A stretch of DNA of 64,000 nucleotides from Butyricimonas faecalis (GCF_003991565.1 NZ_CP032819.1:4154001-4218000); one strand, 5' to 3'; positions 9,111-17,960 are shown, counted from the first letter of the stretch. Made by a program: numbers and translations. Notes: generated from the sequence alone by a model not told the origin.

Positions 9111-9800
9111 ATGATAGGATTACCTTTAATTTGGATTATATTTATCGGGTTTACCTTGTTGAGCTGGTTGGTGAGCAGCCAGTTGCAATCTCGTTTTAAA
9201 AAGTATTCGAAAATCCCCACGGCCAACGGGATGACCGGGCGTGACGTGGTAGAAAAAATGTTGCGGGACAATGGCGTGCAGGGGGTGAAGATCGGTAGCG
9301 TGGAAGGACAATTGACGGATCACTATAATCCCGCGAACAAGACGATTAATTTAAGTCATGAAGTATATTACGGTGCCAATGTGGCAGCCGCCGCTGTTGC
9401 CGCCCATGAATGCGGTCATGCTTTGCAGCACGCGCAAGCATATAGTATGTTGCAATTACGTTCGGCTTTGGTACCGGTGGTGAGCTTTGCTTCGCATTGG
9501 GTGCAATGGATCTTGTTGGCCGGAATTCTTTTGGTTGACACGTTCCCCAATTTGTTGTTGATCGGTATCGCTCTTTTTGGGATGACAACGTTGTTTAGTA
9601 TTATTACTTTACCCGTGGAGATTGATGCCAGTCATCGGGCTTTGGCTTGGTTGCGTAATTCCGGTATCACGACTTACGAATCGCAAGAGAGTGCTAAGGA
9701 TGCGCTGAAATGGGCTGCCTATACTTATGTAATTGCCGCACTTTCTTCTCTGGCGACCTTGTTATATTATATCATGATTTATTTAGGAAGAAGAGATTAG
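9111..9800 (+). CDS. Membrane zinc metallopeptidase, YugP-like
   Basis: 229 residues from the ATG at 9111. The reading frame is open back to 9012, but the extra 33 residues are not family-like and contain a -7 promoter element. An N-terminal membrane segment (about 3-23) is followed by LSWLVSSQLQSRFKKY, a soluble part with the zinc motif HECGH at 99-103, and two or three further membrane helices. The third zinc ligand is probably the Glu in the later PVEIDASHRAL helix, as in M48-like peptidases. The family is an uncharacterised inner-membrane protease; the substrate is unknown. It converges on metK. Confidence 0.85.
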   Translation: MIGLPLIWIIFIGFTLLSWLVSSQLQSRFKKYSKIPTANGMTGRDVVEKMLRDNGVQGVKIGSVEGQLTDHYNPANKTINLSHEVYYGANVAAAAVAAHECGHALQHAQAYSMLQLRSALVPVVSFASHWVQWILLAGILLVDTFPNLLLIGIALFGMTTLFSIITLPVEIDASHRALAWLRNSGITTYESQESAKDALKWAAYTYVIAALSSLATLLYYIMIYLGRRD

Positions 9801-9835
9801 CGAGGTGTTTCTCGGGCTAAGGCACCATGGGAGCG

Positions 9836-9899
9836 CTTGTACATTATAAACACGGCATGGACATACTTCAGTGTCCATGCCGTGTTTATAATGTACAAG
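9836..9899. repeat. Perfect 28-bp inverted repeat with 8-base loop
   Basis: Arms at 9836-9863 and 9872-9899 are exact reverse complements around the loop TACTTCAG, in the gap between convergent genes. There is no T-run on either side, so it is not a textbook terminator, although it should fold in RNA from either strand. A stem this long and perfect suggests a small palindromic element or a bidirectional transcription barrier. Confidence 0.85.
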
Positions 9900-9905
9900 T
9901 GCCGT

Positions 9906-9929
9906 GTCTATCCTAGCGTAAGGATAGAC
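9906..9929 (-). terminator. Hairpin immediately after metK
   Basis: A 9-bp stem (GTCTATCCT with AGGATAGAC) and 6-base loop end 3 bases before the metK stop codon at 9933. No U-run follows, so it is a weak terminator candidate that may act together with the longer palindrome next to it. Confidence 0.5.
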
Positions 9930-9932
9930 CAT

Positions 9933-11219
9933 TTATAGAAATGCCTCTTTGATCTTTTCGATATAATCCAGTTTCTCCCACGTGAAAAGTTCTACTTCTT
10001 TTTCTACTGTCGGCCAATAATTTGAAGTGAAAACTTTTTTCACGATTCTGGGAGTACGTCCCATGTGGCCGTAGCTTGCCGTTTCCTGGTAAATCGGGTT
10101 ACGGAGTTTCAAGCGTTCCTCGATGGCTTTGGGACGCAGGTCAAAGATAGAGGTGATTTTTTCGGCAATGGCAGCATCGCTCAAGTTCACCTTGGCAGTT
10201 CCGTAAGTGTTCACGAACACACCGACGGGGCGTGCAATACCGATAGCGTACGAAATCTGTATCAATATTTCATCGGCAATTCCAGCTGCTACCATGTTTT
10301 TGGCAATGTGACGAGCGGCGTAAGCGGCCGAACGGTCCACTTTGGATGGATCTTTCCCGGAGAAAGCACCTCCCCCGTGTGCGCCTTTTCCCCCGTAGGT
10401 GTCAACGATGATTTTTCTTCCGGTAAGCCCCGTGTCCCCGTGAGGACCGCCGATCACGAATTTCCCGGTAGGGTTTACGTGAAGAATCAGGTTCTCGTCG
10501 AAGAGAGCTTGCACTCGTTCCGGTAATTGCCGTTTTACTCTCGGCAGCAAGATGTTGATGATGTCCCAACGGATTTGATCCACCATTTGAGCGTCGGCTT
10601 CCAGTTGTGCTTCCGGGGTGGGAGTCGTGGCTTTGACAAACTCGTCGTGTTGAGTGGAGATCACGATGGTGTGAATCCGTGCGGGTTTATTGTCTTCCCC
10701 GTATTCGATGGTCACCTGCGATTTGGAGTCCGGACGCAGGTAGGTCATCTCTTGACCCTCTTTGCGGATTTGTGCCAGTTCGTACAATAATACATGTGAT
10801 AGTTCGAGAGATAGCGGCATATAGTTGTCCGTCTCGTTACAAGCGTAACCGAACATCATGCCCTGGTCTCCGGCTCCCTGTTCCATGGGGTCTTCCCGAA
10901 CGACACCGCGATTGATGTCAGGGGATTGTTCGTGAATGGCGCTCAGCACGCCACAACTGTTCCCGTCAAACATGTATTCGCTTTTCGTGTAGCCGATGCG
11001 GTTAATCACTTCCCGGGCAATTTGTTGCACGTCGACATACGTTTTGGTTTTGATTTCCCCGGCAATAATGGTTTGTCCGGTTGTCACCAAAGTCTCGCAA
11101 GCTACTTTGGCATCCGGGTCAAAGGCAATGATTTTGTCAAGTACGGCATCGGAAATCTGGTCTGCCACTTTGTCGGGGTGACCTTCCGATACAGATTCAG
11201 ATGTAAATAAATATCCCAT
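9933..11219 (-). CDS. metK: S-adenosylmethionine synthetase
   Basis: 428 residues. The enzyme makes SAM from methionine and ATP in the cytosol. Signatures are [16 protein letters not shown] near the N-terminus, [20 protein letters not shown], and the P-loop-like [20 protein letters not shown]. The length is slightly above the E. coli enzyme (384) owing to insertions common in Bacteroidetes. The gene stands alone, convergent with the zinc peptidase. A SAM-II riboswitch about 125 bp upstream of its ATG implies feedback repression by its own product. Confidence 0.97.
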   Translation of the reverse strand: MGYLFTSESVSEGHPDKVADQISDAVLDKIIAFDPDAKVACETLVTTGQTIIAGEIKTKTYVDVQQIAREVINRIGYTKSEYMFDGNSCGVLSAIHEQSPDINRGVVREDPMEQGAGDQGMMFGYACNETDNYMPLSLELSHVLLYELAQIRKEGQEMTYLRPDSKSQVTIEYGEDNKPARIHTIVISTQHDEFVKATTPTPEAQLEADAQMVDQIRWDIINILLPRVKRQLPERVQALFDENLILHVNPTGKFVIGGPHGDTGLTGRKIIVDTYGGKGAHGGGAFSGKDPSKVDRSAAYAARHIAKNMVAAGIADEILIQISYAIGIARPVGVFVNTYGTAKVNLSDAAIAEKITSIFDLRPKAIEERLKLRNPIYQETASYGHMGRTPRIVKKVFTSNYWPTVEKEVELFTWEKLDYIEKIKEAFL

Positions 11220-11344
11220 AATTCATTTTAGATTTAAAGATTTTAGATTTAAAGATTTCGGATGTTTATCCCGGGAAATCGTAAATCATAAATCGTAAAT
11301 TAAACTATAGGAAAGTACATGGATGGTTGAATTCAGAATTAATA

Positions 11345-11397
11345 TGCATTTTAGCGCTTTTTTTCCGTGGTTGCAATCAGCCAAATCTTTCCACTTT
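11345..11397 (-). promoter_or_regulatory. SAM-II riboswitch (metK leader)
   Basis: Read on the minus strand from 11397, the RNA has P1 GUGG (11391-11394) pairing with CCAC (11367-11370). The loop segment GAUUUGGCUGAUUGCAA follows the SAM-II core pattern. An A-rich stretch then leads to GCUAAAA. UUUGGC (11380-11385) can pair with GCUAAA (11350-11355), forming the family's H-type pseudoknot. SAM-II senses S-adenosylmethionine and normally hides the ribosome entry site when bound. Its position before metK, at the very start of the predicted transcript, fits. An AUG at 11348 follows the pseudoknot strand directly. Confidence 0.82.
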
Positions 11398-11406
11398 TTC
11401 GAGGGG

Positions 11407-11414
11407 CAAAGATA
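11407..11414 (-). promoter_or_regulatory. metK promoter -7 element
   Basis: On the minus strand this reads TATCTTTG (TAnnTTTG consensus). The -33 position about 20 bp upstream reads TTTT/TTTA rather than TTTG. A start near 11400 would begin the transcript a few bases before the riboswitch. Confidence 0.65.
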
Positions 11415-11680
11415 GATTTTTATTGGATAGGAATAAAACTTTCTTTTGTAAAATGAGTTTTTTTGTTATTAAAGAATGTAATTGTTGAATGCGATCATGC
11501 TGTCGGGAGGCAACATGCTTGCAGGGAGCGCGTGTCGGGAATCTGTATGTCGCTTTTTTTCTTGAATTTGGAATCGAATAAAAAATATTTTTCATTTTTA
11601 ATATGACTTACGTAAATATTTTAGAAAGTATTTGTATATTTGTGGGACGATAAACACGATTTTTTTGAAAACGGAGAGCT

Positions 11681-12865
11681 ATGAATGACTCGAATACCAT
11701 AAATAAAGGTTCACTACCGGGATTGAAGGAGAAACGATACTTGCAGAAGAAGGCAATTATCGGGTTCCTTTACCGGATGGGAGAGTTGTCCAAGCCTGAA
11801 ATTTGTCGTTTGACAAACGTGACCACGCCCACAGTTAGTCGCATGATTGAAGAGTTGATGGACGAGGGATGGGTGATTGACCGGGGATGTGGGAATTCAA
11901 TCGGGGGCAAACGTCCTCACGTGTTTTCGTTGAATCCGGATGCCGCTTATATATTAGGTGTGGATATTGGTCGGGAATACCTGCGGGTGGCTATTTTTAA
12001 TTTGAAGAATGAACCGATCGAGGGTATTTTGGAGTATCCTTCGATACTGGAAGAGCAGGATGATGAGGCGACGCTTCGTTATGTGAGGGAAAAGATTGAC
12101 GAGACGATCGGGCGATTGAACATTGATCGGGCAAAGATCAAGATGGCAGGTTTCGCTCTTCCGGGATTGATTGACCGGGAGGGGACTTCGTATACTTATT
12201 TAACGTATGAACAACCGGGGATAAAGAGTATTTTGGAGGAGATGCTGCAAATTCCGGTATTTATAGATAACGATTCTAACGTGATGGCTATGGCAGAACA
12301 CACGTTCGGGGTTGCCAAGAACGTGGACAATGTTTTGTGTATTAGCGTGAACGAGTGTATCGGTTTGGGGATGATCCTGAACTCAAAATTGTATCGTGGG
12401 GGGATTGGCATGGCGGGAGAGTTCGGGCATATTCGTATTTCAGGACTGGAGGCTCCGTGTCATTGTGGAAAGATCGGTTGCTTGGAAACCGTGTCTTCGG
12501 GACGGGCGATCGAGAATGTGGCGGGCAAACCGTTGCGAGAGATTATCGAGGCCGCCCGGAAGGATGATATTTCGGCTATCGACCTGTTGCATCGTGCGGG
12601 AGAGAAGTTGGGAGAGGGGATTGCCACGATGATACATTTGTTTAACCCGGATATGGTGGTGATCGGAGGGGAGATTGTGCAAGCGGGTGACTTGATGCTG
12701 GTTCCGGTTCAACAAGCGATAAACAAGTACGCTTTGGCTCGTATGCGGGGACATTGTGAGTTGAAAATGAGTAATTTGGGCGTTTATTCGGCGATATTGG
12801 GTACGTTGATGATGGTCATGGAACATTTGTACGATGACACGGAATGCGAGTACTCGCTTTATTAA
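11681..12865 (+). CDS. ROK-family transcriptional regulator (NagC/Mlc-like)
   Basis: 394 residues. The N-terminal winged helix (about 20-85) has ELSKPEICRLTNVTTPTVSR as recognition region. The ROK sugar-kinase-fold domain begins at ILGVDIGREYLRVAIF. The zinc site is H250, C260, C262 and C267 (GEFGH, then CHCGKIGCLE), and DNDSN lies at 196-200. Such proteins repress sugar genes and release DNA on binding a phosphorylated amino sugar. It sits 24 bp upstream of nagB on the same strand, so control of amino-sugar use is inferred. Candidate -7 element TATATTTG at 11635. The match is to regulators rather than kinases because of the DNA-binding domain. Confidence 0.9.
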   Translation: MNDSNTINKGSLPGLKEKRYLQKKAIIGFLYRMGELSKPEICRLTNVTTPTVSRMIEELMDEGWVIDRGCGNSIGGKRPHVFSLNPDAAYILGVDIGREYLRVAIFNLKNEPIEGILEYPSILEEQDDEATLRYVREKIDETIGRLNIDRAKIKMAGFALPGLIDREGTSYTYLTYEQPGIKSILEEMLQIPVFIDNDSNVMAMAEHTFGVAKNVDNVLCISVNECIGLGMILNSKLYRGGIGMAGEFGHIRISGLEAPCHCGKIGCLETVSSGRAIENVAGKPLREIIEAARKDDISAIDLLHRAGEKLGEGIATMIHLFNPDMVVIGGEIVQAGDLMLVPVQQAINKYALARMRGHCELKMSNLGVYSAILGTLMMVMEHLYDDTECEYSLY

Positions 12866-12889
12866 CAGAGGAAAATTAAAGATTAAGAT

Positions 12890-14815
12890 ATGGTGATTAC
12901 TAAAAACTACATCGCTAAGGGCGAGGGAGCTAACAGGTTCGAGAAGATTCCTGTTCAGATTTATGAAACAGCGGACGAGGCTGTGAAGGCCGTTGCCCGC
13001 GAGATTGTGGATTTGGTACAAATGAAAGCGGCTAGCAGTGAAAAGTGTGTTTTGGGTTTGGCTACCGGGGTTTCTCCGATTAAATTGTATCAAGAGTTAG
13101 TGAGAATGCACCGGGAAGAAGGAGTTTCTTTCCGTAACGTGGTTACCTTCAATTTGGACGAGTATCTGCCGATGCCGAAAGAGTCGGAGCAGAGCTACCA
13201 TTATTTCATGCACCACCATTTGTTTGATCATATCGATATTGATCCGAAGAATATTCATATCCCGGACGGAACGTTGAAAGGGGATGAAATAGATAAATTC
13301 TGTCGGAATTACGAGAAGGAGATCGAGGCTGCCGGGGGAATCGACTTGCAGATATTGGGTATTGGACGTACGGGGCATATCGGTTTTAACGAGCCGGGTT
13401 CTTTTATCACGTCTCAGACTCGGAAGGTGTTTTTGAATGACTTGACGATAAAAGACGCGATAAAGGATTTTGGTAGTCGGGATCTGGTACCCACGAAAGC
13501 CATTACGATGGGCGTCGGGACGATCATGCAGGCCCGGAGAGTGATTTTGATGGCGTGGGGAGAGAAGAAAGCCCCGATTATCAAGGCTACCGTGGAAGGA
13601 CGAGTGTCTGATTCGGTTCCGGCAACATTCTTGCAAATGCATTCTAACGTGCAGTTTGTTATTGATGAAAGTGCGGCCAGTGAATTGACCCGGGCGGATT
13701 ACCCGTGGTTGGTGAGCAAGGTGGATTGGGATGATAAGTTGATTCGTAAGGCGGTGATCCGCTTGTGCCAGAAGTTGAAAAAGCCCATTCTGAAAGTGGA
13801 GGATAAAGATTATCAAGATAACGGATTGAGCGATTTGATCGAGAAGTTCGGTTCTGCAAACAAGGTGAATATTGCCGTGTTTAATGATATGCAGCACACC
13901 ATTTCCGGGTGGCCGGGAGGGAAGCCTAACTCGGATGATTCAACCCGTCCGGAGAGAGCGAATCCTTACCCGAAACGGGTGTTGATTTTCAGCCCGCATC
14001 CGGATGATGACGTGATCTCGATGGGAGGTACGGAGGCCCGTTTGGTGGAACAGGGACATGAGGTCCACGCGGTTTACCAGACGTCCGGGAATATTGCCGT
14101 GTTTGATGATTACCTGTACGAGATGATGGATATTGCCGACTTGTTTTCCCTTAACATGGGGCATCCTGACGAGGGGTACAAACAAGTAAAGGAGGCTATC
14201 TGGAAGCAGAAATCGGAGGGAGGCAATTCCCGGGAGATATTGAAGTATAAAACGGCCTTGCGGGAAGCAGAGGCTTTGGCTGCTTGTCGGTTTATGGGCA
14301 TTCCCTCGGAGAGAGTACATTTTTTGAATTTACCTTTCTATGAAACGGGTTCCGTCAAGAAGAACCCGTTAGGAAAAGAAGATATTGATATTATCGTGAA
14401 TTTGTTGCGGGAGGTGAAGCCTCACCAGATTTATGCTGCCGGAGATTTGGCCGACCCGCACGGAACGCATAGCGTCTGTCTGGATGCGATTATGCAGGCT
14501 TTTGACGTCGTGTGTGAGGATGATTGGTTCAAGGATTGTTACGTGTGGTTGTACCGCGGTGCTTGGTTGGAATGGGAGGTTGAAAAAGTGGATATGGCCG
14601 TACCGGTAAGCCCGTCGGAGTTGTCCATCAAGCGGCAAGCGATTTATCGACACGGTTCACAGAATAACGGACCGGCTTACCCGGGGGATGATCCTCGCGA
14701 GTTCTGGCAGCGGGCCGAAGACCGTAACCGCAACACGGCCGACTTGTACAACAAGTTGGGAATGGCGGAGTACGAGGCGATGGAGGTCTTCGTGCGTTAC
14801 AAGCATAGGAAATAA
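12890..14815 (+). CDS. nagB: Glucosamine-6-phosphate deaminase fused to a PIG-L deacetylase-like domain
   Basis: 641 residues, more than twice the size of E. coli NagB. Residues 1-290 are the deaminase: LATGVSPIKLY, NLDEYLP (D90), and GIGRTGHIGFNEP. In the last motif, T161 stands where E. coli has Asp141, while the His and Glu partners are kept. Residues 360-640 are a PIG-L/LmbE-type zinc deacetylase domain with FSPHPDDDVISMGG (HPDDD at 370-374) and the downstream DPHGTHS metal site. NagB converts GlcN6P to Fru6P and ammonia in the cytosol; the second domain's substrate is unknown. It follows the ROK regulator by 24 bp and ends in a strong terminator. Confidence 0.93.
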   Translation: MVITKNYIAKGEGANRFEKIPVQIYETADEAVKAVAREIVDLVQMKAASSEKCVLGLATGVSPIKLYQELVRMHREEGVSFRNVVTFNLDEYLPMPKESEQSYHYFMHHHLFDHIDIDPKNIHIPDGTLKGDEIDKFCRNYEKEIEAAGGIDLQILGIGRTGHIGFNEPGSFITSQTRKVFLNDLTIKDAIKDFGSRDLVPTKAITMGVGTIMQARRVILMAWGEKKAPIIKATVEGRVSDSVPATFLQMHSNVQFVIDESAASELTRADYPWLVSKVDWDDKLIRKAVIRLCQKLKKPILKVEDKDYQDNGLSDLIEKFGSANKVNIAVFNDMQHTISGWPGGKPNSDDSTRPERANPYPKRVLIFSPHPDDDVISMGGTEARLVEQGHEVHAVYQTSGNIAVFDDYLYEMMDIADLFSLNMGHPDEGYKQVKEAIWKQKSEGGNSREILKYKTALREAEALAACRFMGIPSERVHFLNLPFYETGSVKKNPLGKEDIDIIVNLLREVKPHQIYAAGDLADPHGTHSVCLDAIMQAFDVVCEDDWFKDCYVWLYRGAWLEWEVEKVDMAVPVSPSELSIKRQAIYRHGSQNNGPAYPGDDPREFWQRAEDRNRNTADLYNKLGMAEYEAMEVFVRYKHRK

Positions 14816-14846
14816 ATGTTGTGTTTTATATTTTTTTTTGCTGGAG

Positions 14847-14876
14847 CGGGGTCTGTTTTTAGACCCCGTTTCTTTT
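14847..14876 (+). terminator. Rho-independent terminator of nagB
   Basis: CGGGGTCT and AGACCCCG form an 8-bp GC-rich stem around GTTTTT, followed by TTTCTTTTT. It ends the ROK-nagB unit. Confidence 0.92.
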
Positions 14877-14886
14877 TGGTATGTGC

Positions 14887-14916
14887 TTGTAATACGGTAA
14901 TTTTGTTTTATCTTTG
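14887..14916 (+). promoter_or_regulatory. Bacteroidetes-type promoter of the ATPase gene
   Basis: A TTG box at 14887-14889, a 19-bp spacer and TATCTTTG at 14909-14916 match the -33/-7 pattern. The ATG lies 52 bp further on. Confidence 0.7.
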
Positions 14917-14967
14917 TGTTATTGTAACGAGTATTACAGTATTTAAAATTACAATAAATCGAGAACC

Positions 14968-16278
14968 ATGAAATTTTATGACCGGGAAAAAGAAATTGCA
15001 CAGTTGCGACAATGGGAAGAGTTGTCTCTCGAGTATGCCCAAATGACAGTTGTTGTAGGAAGGAGACGAATAGGAAAGACAACTTTGATTAAGAAGGCCA
15101 TGGAAGGCAGAATGACGCTCTATTTTTTCGTGGCAAAGAAAAATGAGACGTTGCTTTGCGAGGAATTTGTGGAATTGATTCGTGTCGTGTTAAACGTGAA
15201 GATAGTAGGGCAACTTACTGATTTTAAAAGTATTTTTGAGTATCTCATGCAGTTATCGACAGAGCGGCATTTTACATTGATTATCGATGAATTTCAAGAA
15301 TTTTTTAATATTAATTCGTCCGTGTATAGCGATATGCAAAATATTTGGGATGAATACAAGGAGAAAAGTAAATTGAATCTGATTGTTTGTGGTTCTGTTT
15401 ATTCATTGATGAAACGTATTTTTGAGAATGCACGAGAACCTTTATTCCAAAGGGCTAATCATCGAATTGTGTTACGACCGTTCAATGTAGAGATTATCAA
15501 AAATATATTATCAGATCACTATAAAGAGTATTCAAATGATGATTTACTGGCATTTTATATGATTACGGGAGGAGTTGCCCGCTATATTGAATTGATGATT
15601 GAGGCTAGAGCTTTTACAAAGGAGGCACTTCTTGACATGGTATTTTCTGAAAATTCTTATTTTCTGGATGAAGGGAGAAATGTGTTGATCGAGGAGTTTG
15701 GAAAAGATTATACAACTTATTTTTCGATATTGTCTTTGTTGGCTTCTTCTAAAACATCGAGGCCGGAGATCGAAGGAGAGTTAGGAATGTCTGTCGGACC
15801 TCAAATAAAGAATCTGGAGACTGATTTTAACTTGATAAAACGAGTAATTCCTATATTTGCCAAACCTCAAACCCGACAGATCAAGTACTATATCGATGAT
15901 AATTTTTTAAATTTCTGGTTTCGTTTTATATATAAATATCGAAGTGTGATTGAGATTGGAAATTTTGATTATTTGAAAGATATTATCAGAAGGGATTATA
16001 CTGTCTATGTGGGGCGTGTTTTGGAGAAATATTTCAGAGAAAAATTGATTTTATCGAAACGTTACTCGGCCATTGGTTCATACTGGGAAAATGGTAATCA
16101 AAATGAAATAGATATTGTCGCTTTGAATGAAATGGAAAAACAAATGTTTATCGGAGAGGTTAAATATAATCGTAAGTCTCTGAATATGCGTGTACTTGAG
16201 GAGAAAGCCATTAATATAAAGGCAAGTCACCCCAAGTATCATATCGAATTTGTCGGTTTATCCTTGGAAGATATGTAA
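14968..16278 (+). CDS. P-loop ATPase with C-terminal DUF234 / PD-(D/E)XK-like nuclease domain
   Basis: 436 residues. It starts FYDREKEIAQLRQW, as in the archaeal-type ATPase family. Walker A is GRRRIGKT (31-38), Walker B is LIIDEFQEF (104-112), and a winged-helix stretch follows around 260-290 (TSRPEIEGELGMSVGPQIK). The C-terminal domain has D382 in NEIDIVAL and E397/K399 in GEVKYN, spaced like a PD-(D/E)XK nuclease core. Such ATPases are common in archaea and Bacteroidetes and are often linked to mobile or selfish DNA; no function is established. It stands alone with its own promoter, ends 1 bp before the convergent ABC-F gene, and is more AT-rich than nagB. Confidence 0.8.
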   Translation: MKFYDREKEIAQLRQWEELSLEYAQMTVVVGRRRIGKTTLIKKAMEGRMTLYFFVAKKNETLLCEEFVELIRVVLNVKIVGQLTDFKSIFEYLMQLSTERHFTLIIDEFQEFFNINSSVYSDMQNIWDEYKEKSKLNLIVCGSVYSLMKRIFENAREPLFQRANHRIVLRPFNVEIIKNILSDHYKEYSNDDLLAFYMITGGVARYIELMIEARAFTKEALLDMVFSENSYFLDEGRNVLIEEFGKDYTTYFSILSLLASSKTSRPEIEGELGMSVGPQIKNLETDFNLIKRVIPIFAKPQTRQIKYYIDDNFLNFWFRFIYKYRSVIEIGNFDYLKDIIRRDYTVYVGRVLEKYFREKLILSKRYSAIGSYWENGNQNEIDIVALNEMEKQMFIGEVKYNRKSLNMRVLEEKAINIKASHPKYHIEFVGLSLEDM

Positions 16279-16279
16279 T

Positions 16280-17920
16280 TTACCCGTTTTTACGTTCGAT
16301 CTCCCGGAGGTTTTCCATTTTCTTTTTCCGTAAGAAACCTTGGATGTCTTCCAGGTGTTCCTTTACTTTCTTGTTACCGAATTCGTAGACCTTGTGGACG
16401 AGTCCGGTGAGGAAGTCACGGTCGTGGGACACGACGATCAAGGTGCCATCGAATTCCTTCAAGGCATTTTTCAGGATGTCCTTGGTGCGGAGGTCGAGGT
16501 GGTTGGTCGGCTCGTCGAGAATCAACAGGTTCACGGGAGAGAGCAGCAACTTGATCATGGCCAAGCGGGTGCGTTCTCCACCGGACAGGACTTTCACCTT
16601 TTTGTCGATGTCGTCGCCACTGAACATGAATGCTCCCAGCATATCCTTGATTTTGTGTTTCAGTTCCAGCGGGGTCACGTCGTCGATGGTCTGGAAAACG
16701 GTAAGGCTTTCATCCATGAGAGAGGCCTGGTTTTGGGCGAAATAGCCAATCTTCACGTTATATCCTAATGTCAGTTTTCCGGTATAAGGGATTTCTCCCA
16801 TGATGCATTTTACCAGCGTGGATTTTCCCTCCCCGTTACGACCGACGAAAGCGACTTTTTCCCCTTTCTCGATGGTGAAGTGGGCATCTTGGAACACGAT
16901 GTGACCGTCATAGTCTTTCGTGAGTTCTTCCGCGATCACCGGGTATTTACCGGAGTTCGGGGCGGGCGGGAATTTCAGTCTCAAGGCGGAAGTGTCTTCC
17001 TCGTCAACTTCCAATATCTCCAATTTTTCCAGCATCCTGACCCGGGATTGCACTTGTAGCGTTTTAGAGTAGGTACCTTTGAAGCGTTCGATAAATTCTT
17101 TGGTTTCTGCAATCATTTTTTGTTGTTCATCGTATGCCTTTTGTTGTTGAATACGACGGTCTTGGCGTAACACGAGATATTGCGAGTAATTTACTTTGTA
17201 ATCGTAGATACGTCCCATGGTAACCTCGATGGTGCGGGTGGTGATGTTATCCACGAAGGCCCGGTCGTGGGAAATCACGACAACGGCTTTCCCGTTATTC
17301 ACGAGAAAGTCTTCCAACCATTGAATCGAGTCGATGTCAAGGTGGTTGGTCGGCTCGTCGAGTAATAGCACGTCGGGGTTTTTAAGTAACATTTTTGCCA
17401 GTTCGATACGCATACGCCATCCTCCACTGAAATCGGATGTCGGGCGGTTGAAATCTTCCCGTTGAAACCCGAGTCCTAACAGGACCTTTTCCACATCCGC
17501 CTCGTAGTGGGTGGAATCAATGCTATAAAATTTCTCACTGAGGGCAGACACGTCTTCAATAAGCTTGTAGTACTCAGGCGAATCGTAGTCCGTTCTTTCG
17601 GTGAGTTGTTGGTTCAATCGTTCAATCTCTTTCTCCATCTCGAAAAGGTGGGCAAATGCCTGTGCCGTTTCATCGAAAACGGTTCTTTCGTTGTGGGTCA
17701 TTAAATGTTGTGGTAGATAGGCTATCACCGTGTCTTTCGGGCAAGAAACATTACCTCGATTGGGTTGTCTTTCGCCCGCGAGTACTTTCAACAGCGTGGA
17801 CTTTCCCGCCCCGTTTTTACCCATGAGTGCGATGCGGTCTTTGTCGTTAATCACGAATGAAATGTCTTTAAAAAGTGTTCTGTCTCCGAATTCTACTGTT
17901 AGTCCGTCTACTGAAATCAT
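16280..17920 (-). CDS. ABC-F family ATP-binding protein
   Basis: 546 residues with two tandem ABC domains and no membrane segment. The first has GKNGAGKSTLLK, DFSGGWRMR and LLLDEPTNHLDI. The second has GRNGEGKSTLVK, LSGGERTRLAM and LILDEPTNHLDL. A charged interdomain linker lies between them. ABC-F proteins act on the ribosome E site as translation or resistance factors. This one looks like the housekeeping type, but resistance cannot be excluded. The start is placed at 17920 (MISVDGLTVEF). The frame is open 17 codons further up, but that part is the repetitive spacer TTGAAAATTGAAAG, not family sequence. Confidence 0.9.
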   Translation of the reverse strand: MISVDGLTVEFGDRTLFKDISFVINDKDRIALMGKNGAGKSTLLKVLAGERQPNRGNVSCPKDTVIAYLPQHLMTHNERTVFDETAQAFAHLFEMEKEIERLNQQLTERTDYDSPEYYKLIEDVSALSEKFYSIDSTHYEADVEKVLLGLGFQREDFNRPTSDFSGGWRMRIELAKMLLKNPDVLLLDEPTNHLDIDSIQWLEDFLVNNGKAVVVISHDRAFVDNITTRTIEVTMGRIYDYKVNYSQYLVLRQDRRIQQQKAYDEQQKMIAETKEFIERFKGTYSKTLQVQSRVRMLEKLEILEVDEEDTSALRLKFPPAPNSGKYPVIAEELTKDYDGHIVFQDAHFTIEKGEKVAFVGRNGEGKSTLVKCIMGEIPYTGKLTLGYNVKIGYFAQNQASLMDESLTVFQTIDDVTPLELKHKIKDMLGAFMFSGDDIDKKVKVLSGGERTRLAMIKLLLSPVNLLILDEPTNHLDLRTKDILKNALKEFDGTLIVVSHDRDFLTGLVHKVYEFGNKKVKEHLEDIQGFLRKKKMENLREIERKNG

Positions 17921-17927
17921 ATTTAAT

Positions 17928-17960
17928 TGAAAATTGAAAGTTGAAAATTGAAAATGAATT
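17928..17960. repeat. AT-rich spacer repeat of the TTGAAAATTGAAAG type
   Basis: Three to four near copies of TTGAAAATTGAAA stand directly upstream of the ABC-F gene. Similar A/T word repeats occur at 2443-2477, 11224-11305, 44155-44290, 54154-54190, 56041-56175 and 63434-63458, always between genes. Confidence 0.7.

Larger units (their letters stand above)
11220..11680. other. metK leader and promoter region, divergent from the ROK regulator
   Basis: The 461-bp gap holds, on the minus strand, an AT-rich spacer next to metK with ATTTTAGATTTAAAG-like repeats (11224-11260) and AAATCGTAAATC-like repeats (11277-11305), then the riboswitch (11345-11397) and the metK -7 element (11407-11414). On the plus strand, TATATTTG at 11635-11642 is a candidate -7 element for the ROK gene at 11681. 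No protein gene of normal size is present. Confidence 0.7.
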
